A DNA stretch of 6,648 bases, from the NCBI GenBank assembly GCA_016201575.1, contig JACQCN010000312.1, positions 1-6,648 on the forward strand. Reading direction: 5' to 3'. The translations under genes were made by a program, and so were the position numbers. Each line of letters begins with the position of its first letter. The first letter of the stretch is position 1. This DNA is from Candidatus Rokuibacteriota bacterium (lineage in GTDB: Bacteria; Methylomirabilota; Methylomirabilia; Rokubacteriales; CSP1-6). Below are positions 1 through 6,585 of this stretch, piece by piece. The notes beneath the pieces are model-generated. The model was not told where the DNA came from. It was given only the letters and a program-made list of their open reading frames with translations, and ran no database searches.

Positions 1-578
1 CGGCCGGCCCGCCGGCTGTAGTGGTGGATGGCCCGCGCCACCAGCTCCTTGCCGGTCCCGCTCTCGCCCCGGAGGAGCACGGTGACGTCGCTGCCGGCGA
101 TACGGCCGATCGTTTTGTAGATCTCCTGCATCCGCGGGTGGCGGCCGATGAGCGCGCCGAACTCCCACACCTCCTGCAGGCCGGTCTTGAGCTGGGCCAC
201 CTCCTGCGTGAGGCGCCGCGCGGTCAGCGCTCGCTCGGCGAGCAGCAGGACCTCGTCGATGTCGAAGGGCTTGGAGAGGTAGTCGTAGGCGCCGCGCTGC
301 ATGGCCTGGATGGCCGTCTCCATCGTGCCGTGCGCGGTCATGACGATCACCAGCGCGTCGGGCCGGCTCGCCCGGAGCCGCTGGAGGACGGTAAGGCCGT
401 CGAGGCCCGGCATGCGCACGTCCAGGAACATCAGATCGTAGGGCTCGGCCTCGGCGCGGCGGAGCGCCGCCTCGCCGTCCTTGACGGCGGCGACCTCGTA
501 GCCGGCCTCCCGCAGGCCCTTCTCCAGGACCCAGCGGACCCCGTCTTCGTCGTCGGCGATGATGATCTTGGGCGCCAT
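1..578 (-). CDS. NtrC-family sigma-54-dependent response regulator, C-terminal part beyond window
   Basis: Only the N-terminal 192 codons are present; the frame runs off the left edge without a stop. Residues 1-120 form a receiver domain with the acidic pair D9/D10, the phosphoacceptor D53 in [10 protein letters not shown]81 in MTAHG and K103 in YLSKPF. A linker follows. The sigma-54 AAA+ domain then opens with [11 protein letters not shown] (about 143-153) and the Walker A motif GESGTGKE (171-178). The GAFTGA loop and the DNA-binding HTH would lie beyond the window. The family activates sigma-54 promoters once phosphorylated, in the cytoplasm. The ATG lies 2 bp after the stop of the kinase gene upstream, so the two form a co-translated pair and the kinase is its likely partner. 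Target genes cannot be inferred, and NtrC proper is only one of several subfamilies that fit (AtoC, ZraR and HydG types). Confidence 0.95.
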   Translation of the reverse strand, partial: MAPKIIIADDEDGVRWVLEKGLREAGYEVAAVKDGEAALRRAEAEPYDLMFLDVRMPGLDGLTVLQRLRASRPDALVIVMTAHGTMETAIQAMQRGAYDYLSKPFDIDEVLLLAERALTARRLTQEVAQLKTGLQEVWEFGALIGRHPRMQEIYKTIGRIAGSDVTVLLRGESGTGKELVARAIHHYSRRAG

Positions 579-580
579 CT

Positions 581-1654
581 CTACCGCGCGATCGGGAGGA
601 AGCAGGTCACCGTGGTGCCGCGCCCCTCGGCGCTGTCGATCCGGAGCGCGCCCTTGTGCTCCTCGACGATCCGGTGGCAGAGGGCGAGCCCGAGGCCGAG
701 GCCCCGCTCCTTGGTGGTGAAGAACGGGTCGAAGACCTTGCCGCGCACGGCCTCGGGGATGCCGGCCCCCTCGTCCGTCACCTGGACCTCGACCATGCTG
801 CGCTGGCCCGCCCCCACGTCCATCTTGGCGAAGAGCGGGTTCAGGCTGATCCGCGTGGTGAGCGTGAGCCGCCCGCCGTGCTTCATCGCCTCCAGGGCGT
901 TGCGGACCAGGTTGTGGAAGACCTGGACGAGCCGGTCCTCGTCGCCCAGGATCGGCGGGAGCGAGGGATCGTAGCGGCGCCCGATCGTCACGCCCTGCGC
1001 CTCCGCGCCCTCGCTCGAGAGCAGGGCCACCCGCTCGAGGAGCTGGTGCAGGTTGAGGGGCGCGGGGCGGAGCTGGACCGGGCGCGCGAGGTCGAGGAGC
1101 TGCTCGATGATCCGGTTGACGCGGTCCACTTCCTTGATCAGGACGTCCGTGTACTCGCCGAAGCGCGACTGGCCGGCCAGCTCGCGGGCGAGAAGCTGGA
1201 CCGCGCCCCGGATGGCGCCGAGCGGGTTCCTGACCTCGTGGGCGAGCCCGAGGGCCATGCGGCCGGCCGCCGCCAGCGTCTCGCCCCGCCGCACCTCGGC
1301 CTCGAGCTCGCGGATGCGCGAGATGTCGCGGAGGACGGCCACGGCCGCTTCCACGGTGCCGCGGCGGTCGAAGAGCGGCGCGGTGACGATGCTCACGGGA
1401 ACGGTGCGGCCGTCCGGCGTCTCCAGCGTGCTTTCCCCTTCCGACCGGCTCTCGCCCGTCCGCACGGTCTCGAGGAGGTGCCGGATCAGCGGCGAGTCCG
1501 GCGGCAGCAGCTCCTTGAGCGAGCGGTTCGCGGCCCGGCGGGCCGAGCGCCCGGTGAGGGCCTCGGCCGCCGCGTTCCAGAAGACCACCTTCAGCCCCTC
1601 GTCGACGGCGACGACGGCGTCGGGGAGCCCTTCGAGGACAGTTTGAAAATTCAC
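581..1654 (-). CDS. NtrB-like PAS-domain sensor histidine kinase
   Basis: The 357-residue protein has no transmembrane segment, so it is probably cytosolic. Residues 1-115 form a PAS domain ([24 protein letters not shown]). The HisKA dimerisation domain follows, with phosphoacceptor H139 in [13 protein letters not shown]. The ATPase domain has an N box ([12 protein letters not shown]252), a G1 box (DEGAGIP, from D294), an F box (FDPFFTTK, from F308) and a G2 box (GLGLGLAL, 318-325). These are the standard kinase signatures, and all key residues are present. The start is GTG, not ATG; a GGAG five bases upstream supports it, and the PAS domain begins almost at once. The response regulator begins 2 bp downstream. 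The order PAS, HisKA, HATPase with a sigma-54 regulator next door is typical of the NtrB/AtoS/ZraS group. The ligand sensed by PAS is unknown. Confidence 0.95.
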   Translation of the reverse strand: MNFQTVLEGLPDAVVAVDEGLKVVFWNAAAEALTGRSARRAANRSLKELLPPDSPLIRHLLETVRTGESRSEGESTLETPDGRTVPVSIVTAPLFDRRGTVEAAVAVLRDISRIRELEAEVRRGETLAAAGRMALGLAHEVRNPLGAIRGAVQLLARELAGQSRFGEYTDVLIKEVDRVNRIIEQLLDLARPVQLRPAPLNLHQLLERVALLSSEGAEAQGVTIGRRYDPSLPPILGDEDRLVQVFHNLVRNALEAMKHGGRLTLTTRISLNPLFAKMDVGAGQRSMVEVQVTDEGAGIPEAVRGKVFDPFFTTKERGLGLGLALCHRIVEEHKGALRIDSAEGRGTTVTCFLPIAR

Positions 1655-1871
1655 GCGGACTCCGATAATTCGGTGGGGGCGACTGTCCGTGCGCCCTCGT
1701 CACCAGCGACGCCCGGCTTCGCCATTCTCGGAATCCTGGCTCGCCTCGATCCACTCGGGCCTCGCCTCGCGGCGGGCGGCCGCCGACGCCGCTCAGCTCG
1801 ACCGTCGGGCGGCAGCTCGCACGGCAATCGCCGGGCTCGCCATACGGAACGCTCGGCTTCGCCTCGCATCA
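1655..1871. other. GC-rich repetitive spacer between tsaD and the two-component pair
   Basis: These 217 bp hold no gene I can support. On the minus strand the motif GCGAGGCGA recurs near both ends, and the order GCGAGGC, TTCCG, TGGCGA, GCC appears twice in diverged form (about 1830-1871 and 1710-1772), which suggests an old duplication or short interspersed repeats. A near-palindrome at 1770-1791 could form a GC hairpin. There is no following T-run, so it is not a clear intrinsic terminator. A 73-codon frame crosses the spacer, but its product is arginine/proline/alanine-rich low complexity. The spacer is long compared with the tight junctions elsewhere in the train, so the kinase pair may have its own promoter. 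None is obvious apart from an AT patch (GAATTAT) close to the GGAG of the kinase gene. Confidence 0.6.
1770..1791. repeat. GC-rich near-palindrome (possible hairpin) in tsaD-ntrB spacer
   Basis: The left arm CGGCGGGCGG faces the right arm CCGCCGACGCCG. They pair almost completely, with two extra bases in the right arm, and the centre is GGCGGCCGCC. No T-tract follows on either strand. It may be only a by-product of high GC, or a Rho-assisted or processing hairpin after tsaD. Confidence 0.3.
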
Positions 1872-2870
1872 TCAGAGAGCCAGATCGGGGATGGCGTTCA
1901 TGGTGAGGGCGGCGCGCTCGCCCGCCGCCAGGCGGGCCGTCCCCGCCGCCGCGATCATCGCCGCGTTGTCCGTGCAGAGGCGCATCGACGGTACGTGCAC
2001 GGTGATCCCGCGCTCCGCCGCCTCGGCGGCGAGCGCGGCGCGCAGCGCGGTGTTGGCGGCGACGCCGCCGGTGAGGACCACGCGCTTCACCGCGAGCCGC
2101 GCCGCGGCCTTGACCGTCTGGCGCACGAGCATCTTCACCACCGTGGCCTGGAACGACGCCGCGATGTCGGCCACGGCGGCGGCGGCGAGCGGGGCGTGGC
2201 AGCGGACGTGCAGCGAGACCGACGTCTTGATGCCGCTGAAGGAGAAATCGGCGCGCTGGTCGGTCATCTGGGCCAGCGGGAACGGCACGCCCGCGGGGTC
2301 GCCGCTCCGGGCCGTGCGCTCGATCGCGGGGCCGCCCGGGTAGCCGAGCCCGAGGAGCTTGGCCACCTTGTCGAAGGCCTCGCCCGCCGCGTCGTCGCGC
2401 GTCTGGCCCACCAGCTCGTACCGGAGCGGCGCCGGCGCGTGGTAGAGGGCGGTGTGGCCGCCCGAGACGACGAGGGCGAGGAACGGGTACTCGGGCGCGG
2501 GCGGCTCGAGGAACACCGCGAAGATGTGCCCCTCGAGATGGTTGACGCCGACGAGCGGCCGCGCCGTGACCCAGGCGAGGGCCTTGGCGAGCGAGCAGCC
2601 GACGAGCAGCGAGCCGACCAGCCCCGGCCCCTGCGTCACCGCGATCGCGTCGAGGTCGCCGAGCTTGACGCCGGCGTCAGCGAGCGCGCGCTCGACCACG
2701 GGGACGATCACCTCGACGTGCCGCCGCGAGGCCAGCTCGGGCACGACACCGCCGTAGGGCGCATGCACCGCGTCCTGGGACGCGACGACGCTCGACAGGA
2801 TGCGGCGGCCGTCCGCCACCACGGCCGCAGCCGTCTCGTCGCAGGAACTCTCGATCCCGAGGACGTTCAT
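1872..2870 (-). CDS. tsaD: tRNA N6-adenosine threonylcarbamoyltransferase TsaD
   Basis: TsaD (Kae1/Gcp/YgjD family) transfers the threonylcarbamoyl group from threonylcarbamoyl-AMP to A37 of ANN-reading tRNAs, giving t6A. It acts in the cytoplasm with TsaB and TsaE, neither of which is in this window. The 332-residue length is normal for the family. The N-terminal signature MNVLGIESSCDETA is intact. The metal site HLEGH has H111 and H115. SGGHT (136-140), LGLGYPGGP (173-181), FSFSGIKTS (209-217), TGGVAAN (267-273) and CTDNAAM with D301 are all present, so the enzyme should be active. An in-frame GTG or similar start 16 codons further upstream is possible, but the ATG at 2870 is preferred: it starts the family signature, has GAGG eight bases upstream, and overlaps the stop of the upstream gene as ATGA, which implies translational coupling. 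Confidence 0.98.
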   Translation of the reverse strand: MNVLGIESSCDETAAAVVADGRRILSSVVASQDAVHAPYGGVVPELASRRHVEVIVPVVERALADAGVKLGDLDAIAVTQGPGLVGSLLVGCSLAKALAWVTARPLVGVNHLEGHIFAVFLEPPAPEYPFLALVVSGGHTALYHAPAPLRYELVGQTRDDAAGEAFDKVAKLLGLGYPGGPAIERTARSGDPAGVPFPLAQMTDQRADFSFSGIKTSVSLHVRCHAPLAAAAVADIAASFQATVVKMLVRQTVKAAARLAVKRVVLTGGVAANTALRAALAAEAAERGITVHVPSMRLCTDNAAMIAAAGTARLAAGERAALTMNAIPDLAL

Positions 2871-3721
2871 CGTGCGAGCCTCGACACGGGAACCAGGCGG
2901 ATCCCCCGCCCCTCCCACCTTGGAATGTACTCCTTCAGGAGCCGGATCGTCAGGGGGTGCCCGCCGACGACCACGACCGCTTCGCCGCGTCGCTCGGCCA
3001 CGCGCGCCGCCTCCTCGAGCGCCTCGCGCGCCGCCGCCTCCCCCCGCCCGGCGTCGACGCGCACCTGCCGGCGCGCCGAGCGGACGCCGAGCGCGCGGGC
3101 GACGTCGTCGGCCACGCTCAGGTTCGACGCCATGCCGTCGACGAAGACGAGCCCGCGGGCCCGCACGGGCTCGAGCAGCGCGCGCATGTGCTCGCGGTCC
3201 TCGGTGAAGCGCGAGCCCATGTGGCCGATCACGCCCATGGCGCCGGGCATCGTCGCCAGGTGGCGCGTCGTGGCCACGATCACCTCGTCGCGGCTCATCG
3301 ACAGCAGGACCGCGCCCGGCCCCGGATCCATCTCGGGGTAACGGTAGGGCTCCATCGGCACCTCGACCAGCACCTCGAGCCCGGCCCGGGCCGCGTCCCG
3401 CGCGATCCGCTCGGAGAGCGGCAGCTCGGGCAGCACGGCCAGCGCGAGGGGGCGGTCGAGGCTCGCCGCCTGGTCGTAGAGGTCCTGGCGCGCGCCGAAC
3501 CCCTCGATCACCAGCGCCATGCGCGCGATCCCCGGCTCGGCGGGCGGGGGCGGGGCCGGTGACGGGCGCGCCGGGCGGGAGGCCGCCCGCTCGGGCCGGC
3601 CCCAGCTCAAACCGAAGAGCGAGGACTCACCCTGCCGGGTCTGCCAGGCATCGAGCCCGACGACGGCGACAAAAAGAAGGGCGATGAGCCCGAGGCAAAC
3701 CGCCCACGCCCGGGCCGGCAT
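2867..3721 (-). CDS. YibQ-like divergent polysaccharide deacetylase family protein (degenerate motifs)
   Basis: The 284-residue protein starts with a hydrophobic segment (about residues 5-23) that acts as a signal anchor or signal peptide. A proline/alanine-rich linker (about 45-64) follows, then the conserved domain (66-282), so it should act in the periplasm. Family landmarks include LALAVLPELP (92-101), VPMEP (121-125), GHMGSRFT (166-173), GHP (254-256) and the ending IRLVPVS. The fold belongs to the divergent polysaccharide deacetylases (YibQ, DUF610 type). In many proteobacteria this gene sits next to envC and ctpA, as it does here. Several residues usually conserved are replaced: the IDD motif reads IEG (72-74), the HLPM histidine is E120, and NNH is IGH. 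Catalysis is therefore doubtful, and the substrate is unknown even for intact members. The start codon lies inside an inverted repeat. The stop overlaps tsaD. Confidence 0.9.
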   Translation of the reverse strand: MPARAWAVCLGLIALLFVAVVGLDAWQTRQGESSLFGLSWGRPERAASRPARPSPAPPPPAEPGIARMALVIEGFGARQDLYDQAASLDRPLALAVLPELPLSERIARDAARAGLEVLVEVPMEPYRYPEMDPGPGAVLLSMSRDEVIVATTRHLATMPGAMGVIGHMGSRFTEDREHMRALLEPVRARGLVFVDGMASNLSVADDVARALGVRSARRQVRVDAGRGEAAAREALEEAARVAERRGEAVVVVGGHPLTIRLLKEYIPRWEGRGIRLVPVSRLAR

Positions 3722-3731
3722 CGCCCTTCTT
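3674..3731 (-). promoter_or_regulatory. Inverted repeat enclosing the yibQ ribosome binding site and start codon
   Basis: AAGAAGGGCGATG at 3674-3686 and CATCGCCCTTCTT at 3719-3731 are perfect 13-bp reverse complements separated by 32 bases. On the minus-strand transcript the 5' arm contains the AAGG ribosome-binding region and the ATG of the YibQ-like gene. The 3' arm lies in the codons for its membrane segment and runs on into TTTTTG. A folded mRNA would bury the start. The function is inferred; the repeat itself is seen directly. Confidence 0.4.
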
Positions 3732-3748
3732 CGTCGGCTACGACCGGA

Positions 3749-5014
3749 CTACCGGACCTGCGCCTCTGAGCCTTGCGCCGGCCGGTGCTCCAGGATCCGC
3801 ACCGCCTTCAGCAGATCCACCGCACGCTGGAGCTGCGGGTCCTTCTTGATGTCCTCCATCGGGTTGGCGGCCGGCGCGGGCGCCTTCTCCTTCTCGCCGT
3901 TGCCGCCCTCCTTCGCCGCCGCGGCCACGAGTTTCGGCACCTCCACCACGATGTCGGGCGTGATGCCCTTGCCGTGGATCGACCGGCCCTTCGGCGTGTA
4001 GTACTTCGCCGTCGTGAGCCGGAGCCCCGAGCCGTCGGAGAGCGGGATGATGGTCTGGACCGAGCCCTTGCCGAAGCTCTGCGTGCCGAGCACGATGGCG
4101 CGGCCCCAGTCCTGGAGCGCGCCCGCCACGATCTCGGACGCGGAGGCGCTGCCCTGGTTCACGAGCACCACCATCGGGATGTTCATGTAGGGGTGCTTGG
4201 CGTGCGCCGTGAAGCGCATGTTCTGGTTGCGGATGCGCCCCTCGGTGTAGACGACCAGCTTGCCGTCCTCGACGAACTTCTCGGTGACCTCGACCGCCGA
4301 GGTCAGGAGCCCGCCCGGGTTGTTGCGGAGGTCGAGCACCAGCGCCTTCATGCCGGCCTTCTCGCCCTTCTCGAGCGCGGCTTCGAGGTCGTTGGCGGTC
4401 TGCTCCTGGAACTGCCGGAGCTTGACGTACTCGATGCCGGGCTCGAGCTCCTGGGTGCGGACCGACTGGATGCGGATCTGCTCGCGCACGATCGCGAAGT
4501 CCTGCGGCTCCGTCCAGCCCTCGCGCGAGATCGTGATCGTCACCTTGGAGCCGGGCTTGCCCCGCATGCGCTTGACCGCGTCCGTGAGCTGCATGTCCTT
4601 GGTGATGATGCCGTCGATCTTGATGATGCGGTCAGCCGGGTGCAGGCCGGCCTTGTACGCGGGCGTGCCCTCGATCGGGGACACCACGGTCAGGATGTCG
4701 TCGCGCAGGGTGATCTCGATGCCGAGCCCGCCGAAGCTGCCGGAGGTCTCGACCTGCATCTCCTTGTAGCTGTCCGGATCGAGGAACGAGCTGTGGGGAT
4801 CGAGGCCGCGCAGCGTTCCCTTGATCGCGCTGTACACCAGTTCCTTCGGCGAGACCTCGTCCACGTACTGGTTCTGGACGATCGACATGACCTCGGTGAA
4901 CAGCTTGAGCTGCTCGTACGTGGCCCCCGTGTCGGTGCCCTTGCTGGCGACCGTCCCGCCCATCGACAGAGTGATCACGAGCAGAAGTGCGCCGACCACG
5001 AACGCTTTCTTCAT
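3749..5014 (-). CDS. ctpA: Carboxyl-terminal processing peptidase, S41 family (CtpA)
   Basis: This is a periplasmic serine protease of the CtpA/Prc type, which trims or degrades exported proteins; in several diderms the targets include peptidoglycan hydrolases. Counting from the ATG at 5014, the protein has 421 residues. The signal peptide is MKKAFVVGALLLVITLSMGG and adjoining residues. An N-terminal helical region holds LRGLDPHSSFLD (about 69-80), followed by a PDZ domain (about 90-175, GGLGIEI to TITISREG) and the S41 core. The catalytic serine is S291 in NQGSASASE and the general base is K316 in SFGKGS, with the conserved D302 between them. The tail is alanine/lysine/glutamate-rich and ends in a short helix. 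A TTG six codons upstream would extend the frame, but AGGAGG at 5024-5029, nine bases before the ATG, fixes the start. It lies 31 bp after envC and 27 bp before the YibQ-like gene, so one operon is likely. Confidence 0.97.
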   Translation of the reverse strand: MKKAFVVGALLLVITLSMGGTVASKGTDTGATYEQLKLFTEVMSIVQNQYVDEVSPKELVYSAIKGTLRGLDPHSSFLDPDSYKEMQVETSGSFGGLGIEITLRDDILTVVSPIEGTPAYKAGLHPADRIIKIDGIITKDMQLTDAVKRMRGKPGSKVTITISREGWTEPQDFAIVREQIRIQSVRTQELEPGIEYVKLRQFQEQTANDLEAALEKGEKAGMKALVLDLRNNPGGLLTSAVEVTEKFVEDGKLVVYTEGRIRNQNMRFTAHAKHPYMNIPMVVLVNQGSASASEIVAGALQDWGRAIVLGTQSFGKGSVQTIIPLSDGSGLRLTTAKYYTPKGRSIHGKGITPDIVVEVPKLVAAAAKEGGNGEKEKAPAPAANPMEDIKKDPQLQRAVDLLKAVRILEHRPAQGSEAQVR

Positions 5015-5023
5015 CAACACTGT

Positions 5024-5029
5024 CCTCCT
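5024..5029 (-). promoter_or_regulatory. Strong Shine-Dalgarno of ctpA
   Basis: The minus strand reads AGGAGG, nine bases before the ATG at 5014. It overlaps the region just after the alternative TTG start and therefore argues against that upstream start. Confidence 0.85.
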
Positions 5030-5045
5030 CAAGTGATGCGTCCCC

Positions 5046-6266
5046 CTAGCCCCGCTGCCGGAGCCACTGCTCCGGATCCTGAGGCTTGCCCCGGTGCCGC
5101 ACCTCGAAGTACAGGCGCGGCCCCGTGAGGGAGCCGGTGTCTCCCACCGTCCCGATCCGCTGCCCCTGGCGGACCTCGTCTCCCTCTTTCACCTCGATCT
5201 CGGCGACGTGAGCGTACAGCGTGTAGTACTCGTTCCCGTGATCCAGGATGATCAGGTTGCCGTAGCCCTTGAACCACCCCGTGTATACCACACGGCCGGC
5301 GTAGACGGCCGTGATGTCCGTCCCCTCGCCCGCCTCGATGTCGATGCCGCTCCTGAACGTCCGCGTACCGAACCGCGGGTTGACCTGGGCGCCGAAGGAG
5401 GCGGCCAGCCGGCCTTCGGCCGGCCACGGCAACACCCCGCGCAGGGTGGCGAACCCGACGGCGCCGGGCGGCGCTCCGGACCTGGGCGGCGTCGGCGTCC
5501 GGGCCGCCCGCCGCTGCTTTTCCTGAAGACTCTGGATGAGTGCCTCGAGACGTTTGGAGGCCTCCGTCAGCTCACCAACCATGCGCTCGTGATACGCGCG
5601 CTCGTCCCGCACCTTTGCGAGAAGACCACGTCGCCGAGTGGCTTCGCGGTCGATGTCCGCGCGCTCGCCCTCGGCCTCGGTGCGGAGCGCCTCGAGCTCG
5701 GCCTGGCGGGTTTCCTCGCGGGACTTCCGCTCGGCCAAACCGTCCGTCGATACAAGATACTCTTGAATCAGCCGAGCGTCTACTGCCGCGAGCGTGGTGA
5801 GATGACGCAGCATGACGGCCCGGCGGACGGGGTCGTCCCCACCGAAAACGAGCGGCAGGACGCCCCCTTGCGCCTGGACCTTGTACAGGGCCCGGAGGCG
5901 GGCGGCCAGCGAGCTCTGCTGCACCGCCCGCCGGCCTTCCAGCCGCCGGATGTCGGTCCGGAGGCCGGCGACGTCGGCCTGAATGCGCGCGACCCTCCCC
6001 GTCAGCCTGGCCGCGTCGGCCTTCTTCCGGGCCAGCGTCTGGTCGATCTGCTCCAGCTCGGCGAGCAGCGACACCTCCTTCTTGCGCGCCTCCGCCGCCT
6101 TCTCCGCCTGCTCGCGGAGCTGCTTCTGCGTCTGCTGGAGCTTGCGCTGCTCGGAGAGCACATCCTCTTTCTTCTGCGCCCCCGCCAGCACGGGAATCAG
6201 CACCAGCGCCCAGATCACACCGAGGTTGAACCAGCGCCGAGACGAATGGGACCGGCGAAGCTTCAG
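5046..6266 (-). CDS. envC: EnvC-like murein hydrolase activator with degenerate LytM (M23) domain
   Basis: EnvC-type proteins are periplasmic activators of amidases that split septal peptidoglycan, usually recruited by FtsEX. Counting from the CTG at 6266 (406 residues), a signal peptide ends at AGA|Q (30/31). Charged coiled-coil segments cover about 32-128 and 176-256, and a LytM/M23 fold fills 278-406. The metal and catalytic residues of active M23 enzymes are mostly gone: the first histidine is R305 (FRSGID), and the HxH motif reads RLY (R384, Y386). D309 and H353 (YAH) remain. GPRLYFEVR and the ending DPEQWL closely resemble EnvC. A non-enzymatic activator is therefore the best reading. 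The frame has no ATG. GTG at 6218 is the conventional choice (390 residues), but it lacks a ribosome site and removes the charged part of the signal. CTG at 6266 sits six bases after AGAGGGGG. No ftsEX is seen upstream. Confidence 0.88.
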   Translation of the reverse strand: MKLRRSHSSRRWFNLGVIWALVLIPVLAGAQKKEDVLSEQRKLQQTQKQLREQAEKAAEARKKEVSLLAELEQIDQTLARKKADAARLTGRVARIQADVAGLRTDIRRLEGRRAVQQSSLAARLRALYKVQAQGGVLPLVFGGDDPVRRAVMLRHLTTLAAVDARLIQEYLVSTDGLAERKSREETRQAELEALRTEAEGERADIDREATRRRGLLAKVRDERAYHERMVGELTEASKRLEALIQSLQEKQRRAARTPTPPRSGAPPGAVGFATLRGVLPWPAEGRLAASFGAQVNPRFGTRTFRSGIDIEAGEGTDITAVYAGRVVYTGWFKGYGNLIILDHGNEYYTLYAHVAEIEVKEGDEVRQGQRIGTVGDTGSLTGPRLYFEVRHRGKPQDPEQWLRQRG

Positions 6267-6272
6267 CAGATG

Positions 6273-6280
6273 CCCCCTCT
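6273..6280 (-). promoter_or_regulatory. Shine-Dalgarno supporting a CTG start of envC
   Basis: The minus strand reads AGAGGGGG, three bases before one CTG (6269) and six before a second (6266). Both are in frame with envC. An in-frame TAG at 6279-6281 closes the frame just upstream, so the start must lie at or after these CTG codons, and the only other common start before the mature protein is GTG at 6218. Confidence 0.5.
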
Positions 6281-6399
6281 AGTGTCCCGTCTCAGAGATT
6301 GTTTGACAGTGGGTAACGATGACATCGGCGACGTGTTCCGCGGCAACTGGCGCAAACTCAACGCGGTGCATTGTAACGGAGCGTTGGAGACAGGACACT
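6281..6399. mobile_element. 119-bp segment with 13-bp inverted ends (MITE-like or IS remnant)
   Basis: AGTGTCCCGTCTC at 6281-6293 and GAGACAGGACACT at 6387-6399 are reverse complements at 12 of 13 positions. No coding frame lies between them. The segment ends at the base where the larger palindromic element begins, and its other end lies directly upstream of the envC ribosome site. I see no convincing target-site duplication. This is a candidate non-autonomous element or the two ends of a decayed insertion sequence; family unknown. Confidence 0.4.
6370..6375 (-). promoter_or_regulatory. Possible -10 hexamer for the envC operon
   Basis: The minus strand reads TACAAT, five of six with the sigma-70 consensus, about 100 bases before the proposed envC start. 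The -35 position seventeen bases upstream is weak (GTGTCC, three of six). It is the best AT-rich candidate between envC and the palindromic element, but it could be chance. Confidence 0.2.
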
Positions 6400-6421
6400 G
6401 GCCTGGATTATTCACGGACGG
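6399..6421 (+). repeat. Left terminal inverted repeat of the palindromic element
   Basis: It begins TGGCCTGGATTATTCACG and is the partner of 6586-6608 with four mismatches. The outward-facing strand carries AATAAT. Confidence 0.6.
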
Positions 6422-6585
6422 CCATGGCGCGACCGGGCGGGTGGCGCAGGGGGCGGTCCCCGCGGGGCCGCGCGCAGTGGGCCCCCCTCGTCCCGTCGGC
6501 CGCGAGGCGTTCGGGCGAGTCGGTGACGGAGCCGGACCCGCGGGGACCGCACCCTGCGCCAGGACCCGCCCGCCACAGGCGACGA

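Noticed and set aside
1770..1791. Intrinsic terminator after tsaD
   Set aside because: The GC hairpin has no T-run on the minus strand, so it cannot be called a Rho-independent terminator.
1651..1872. 73-codon minus-strand frame as a protein-coding gene
   Set aside because: Arginine/proline/alanine-rich low-complexity product over repetitive DNA, with no Shine-Dalgarno of its own beyond the tsaD end. Kept only as a finding about coupling.
656..1906. 416-codon plus-strand open frame opposite the histidine kinase
   Set aside because: It mirrors the kinase codons and has no start signal or domain.
1689..3341. 550-codon plus-strand open frame
   Set aside because: It is antisense to tsaD and the YibQ-like gene, with an arginine/alanine/glutamate-rich product and no recognisable domain. 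The minus-strand genes carry complete family motifs.
3773..5128. 451-codon plus-strand open frame
   Set aside because: It lies opposite ctpA, whose catalytic S291/K316 and PDZ domain are clear. The leucine/arginine-rich translation is a codon-bias shadow.
6303..6308. Perfect TTGACA on the plus strand as a -35 element
   Set aside because: The bases at the 16-18 spacing (around CGGCGA) do not resemble a -10, and the next plus-strand gene starts over 300 bases away.
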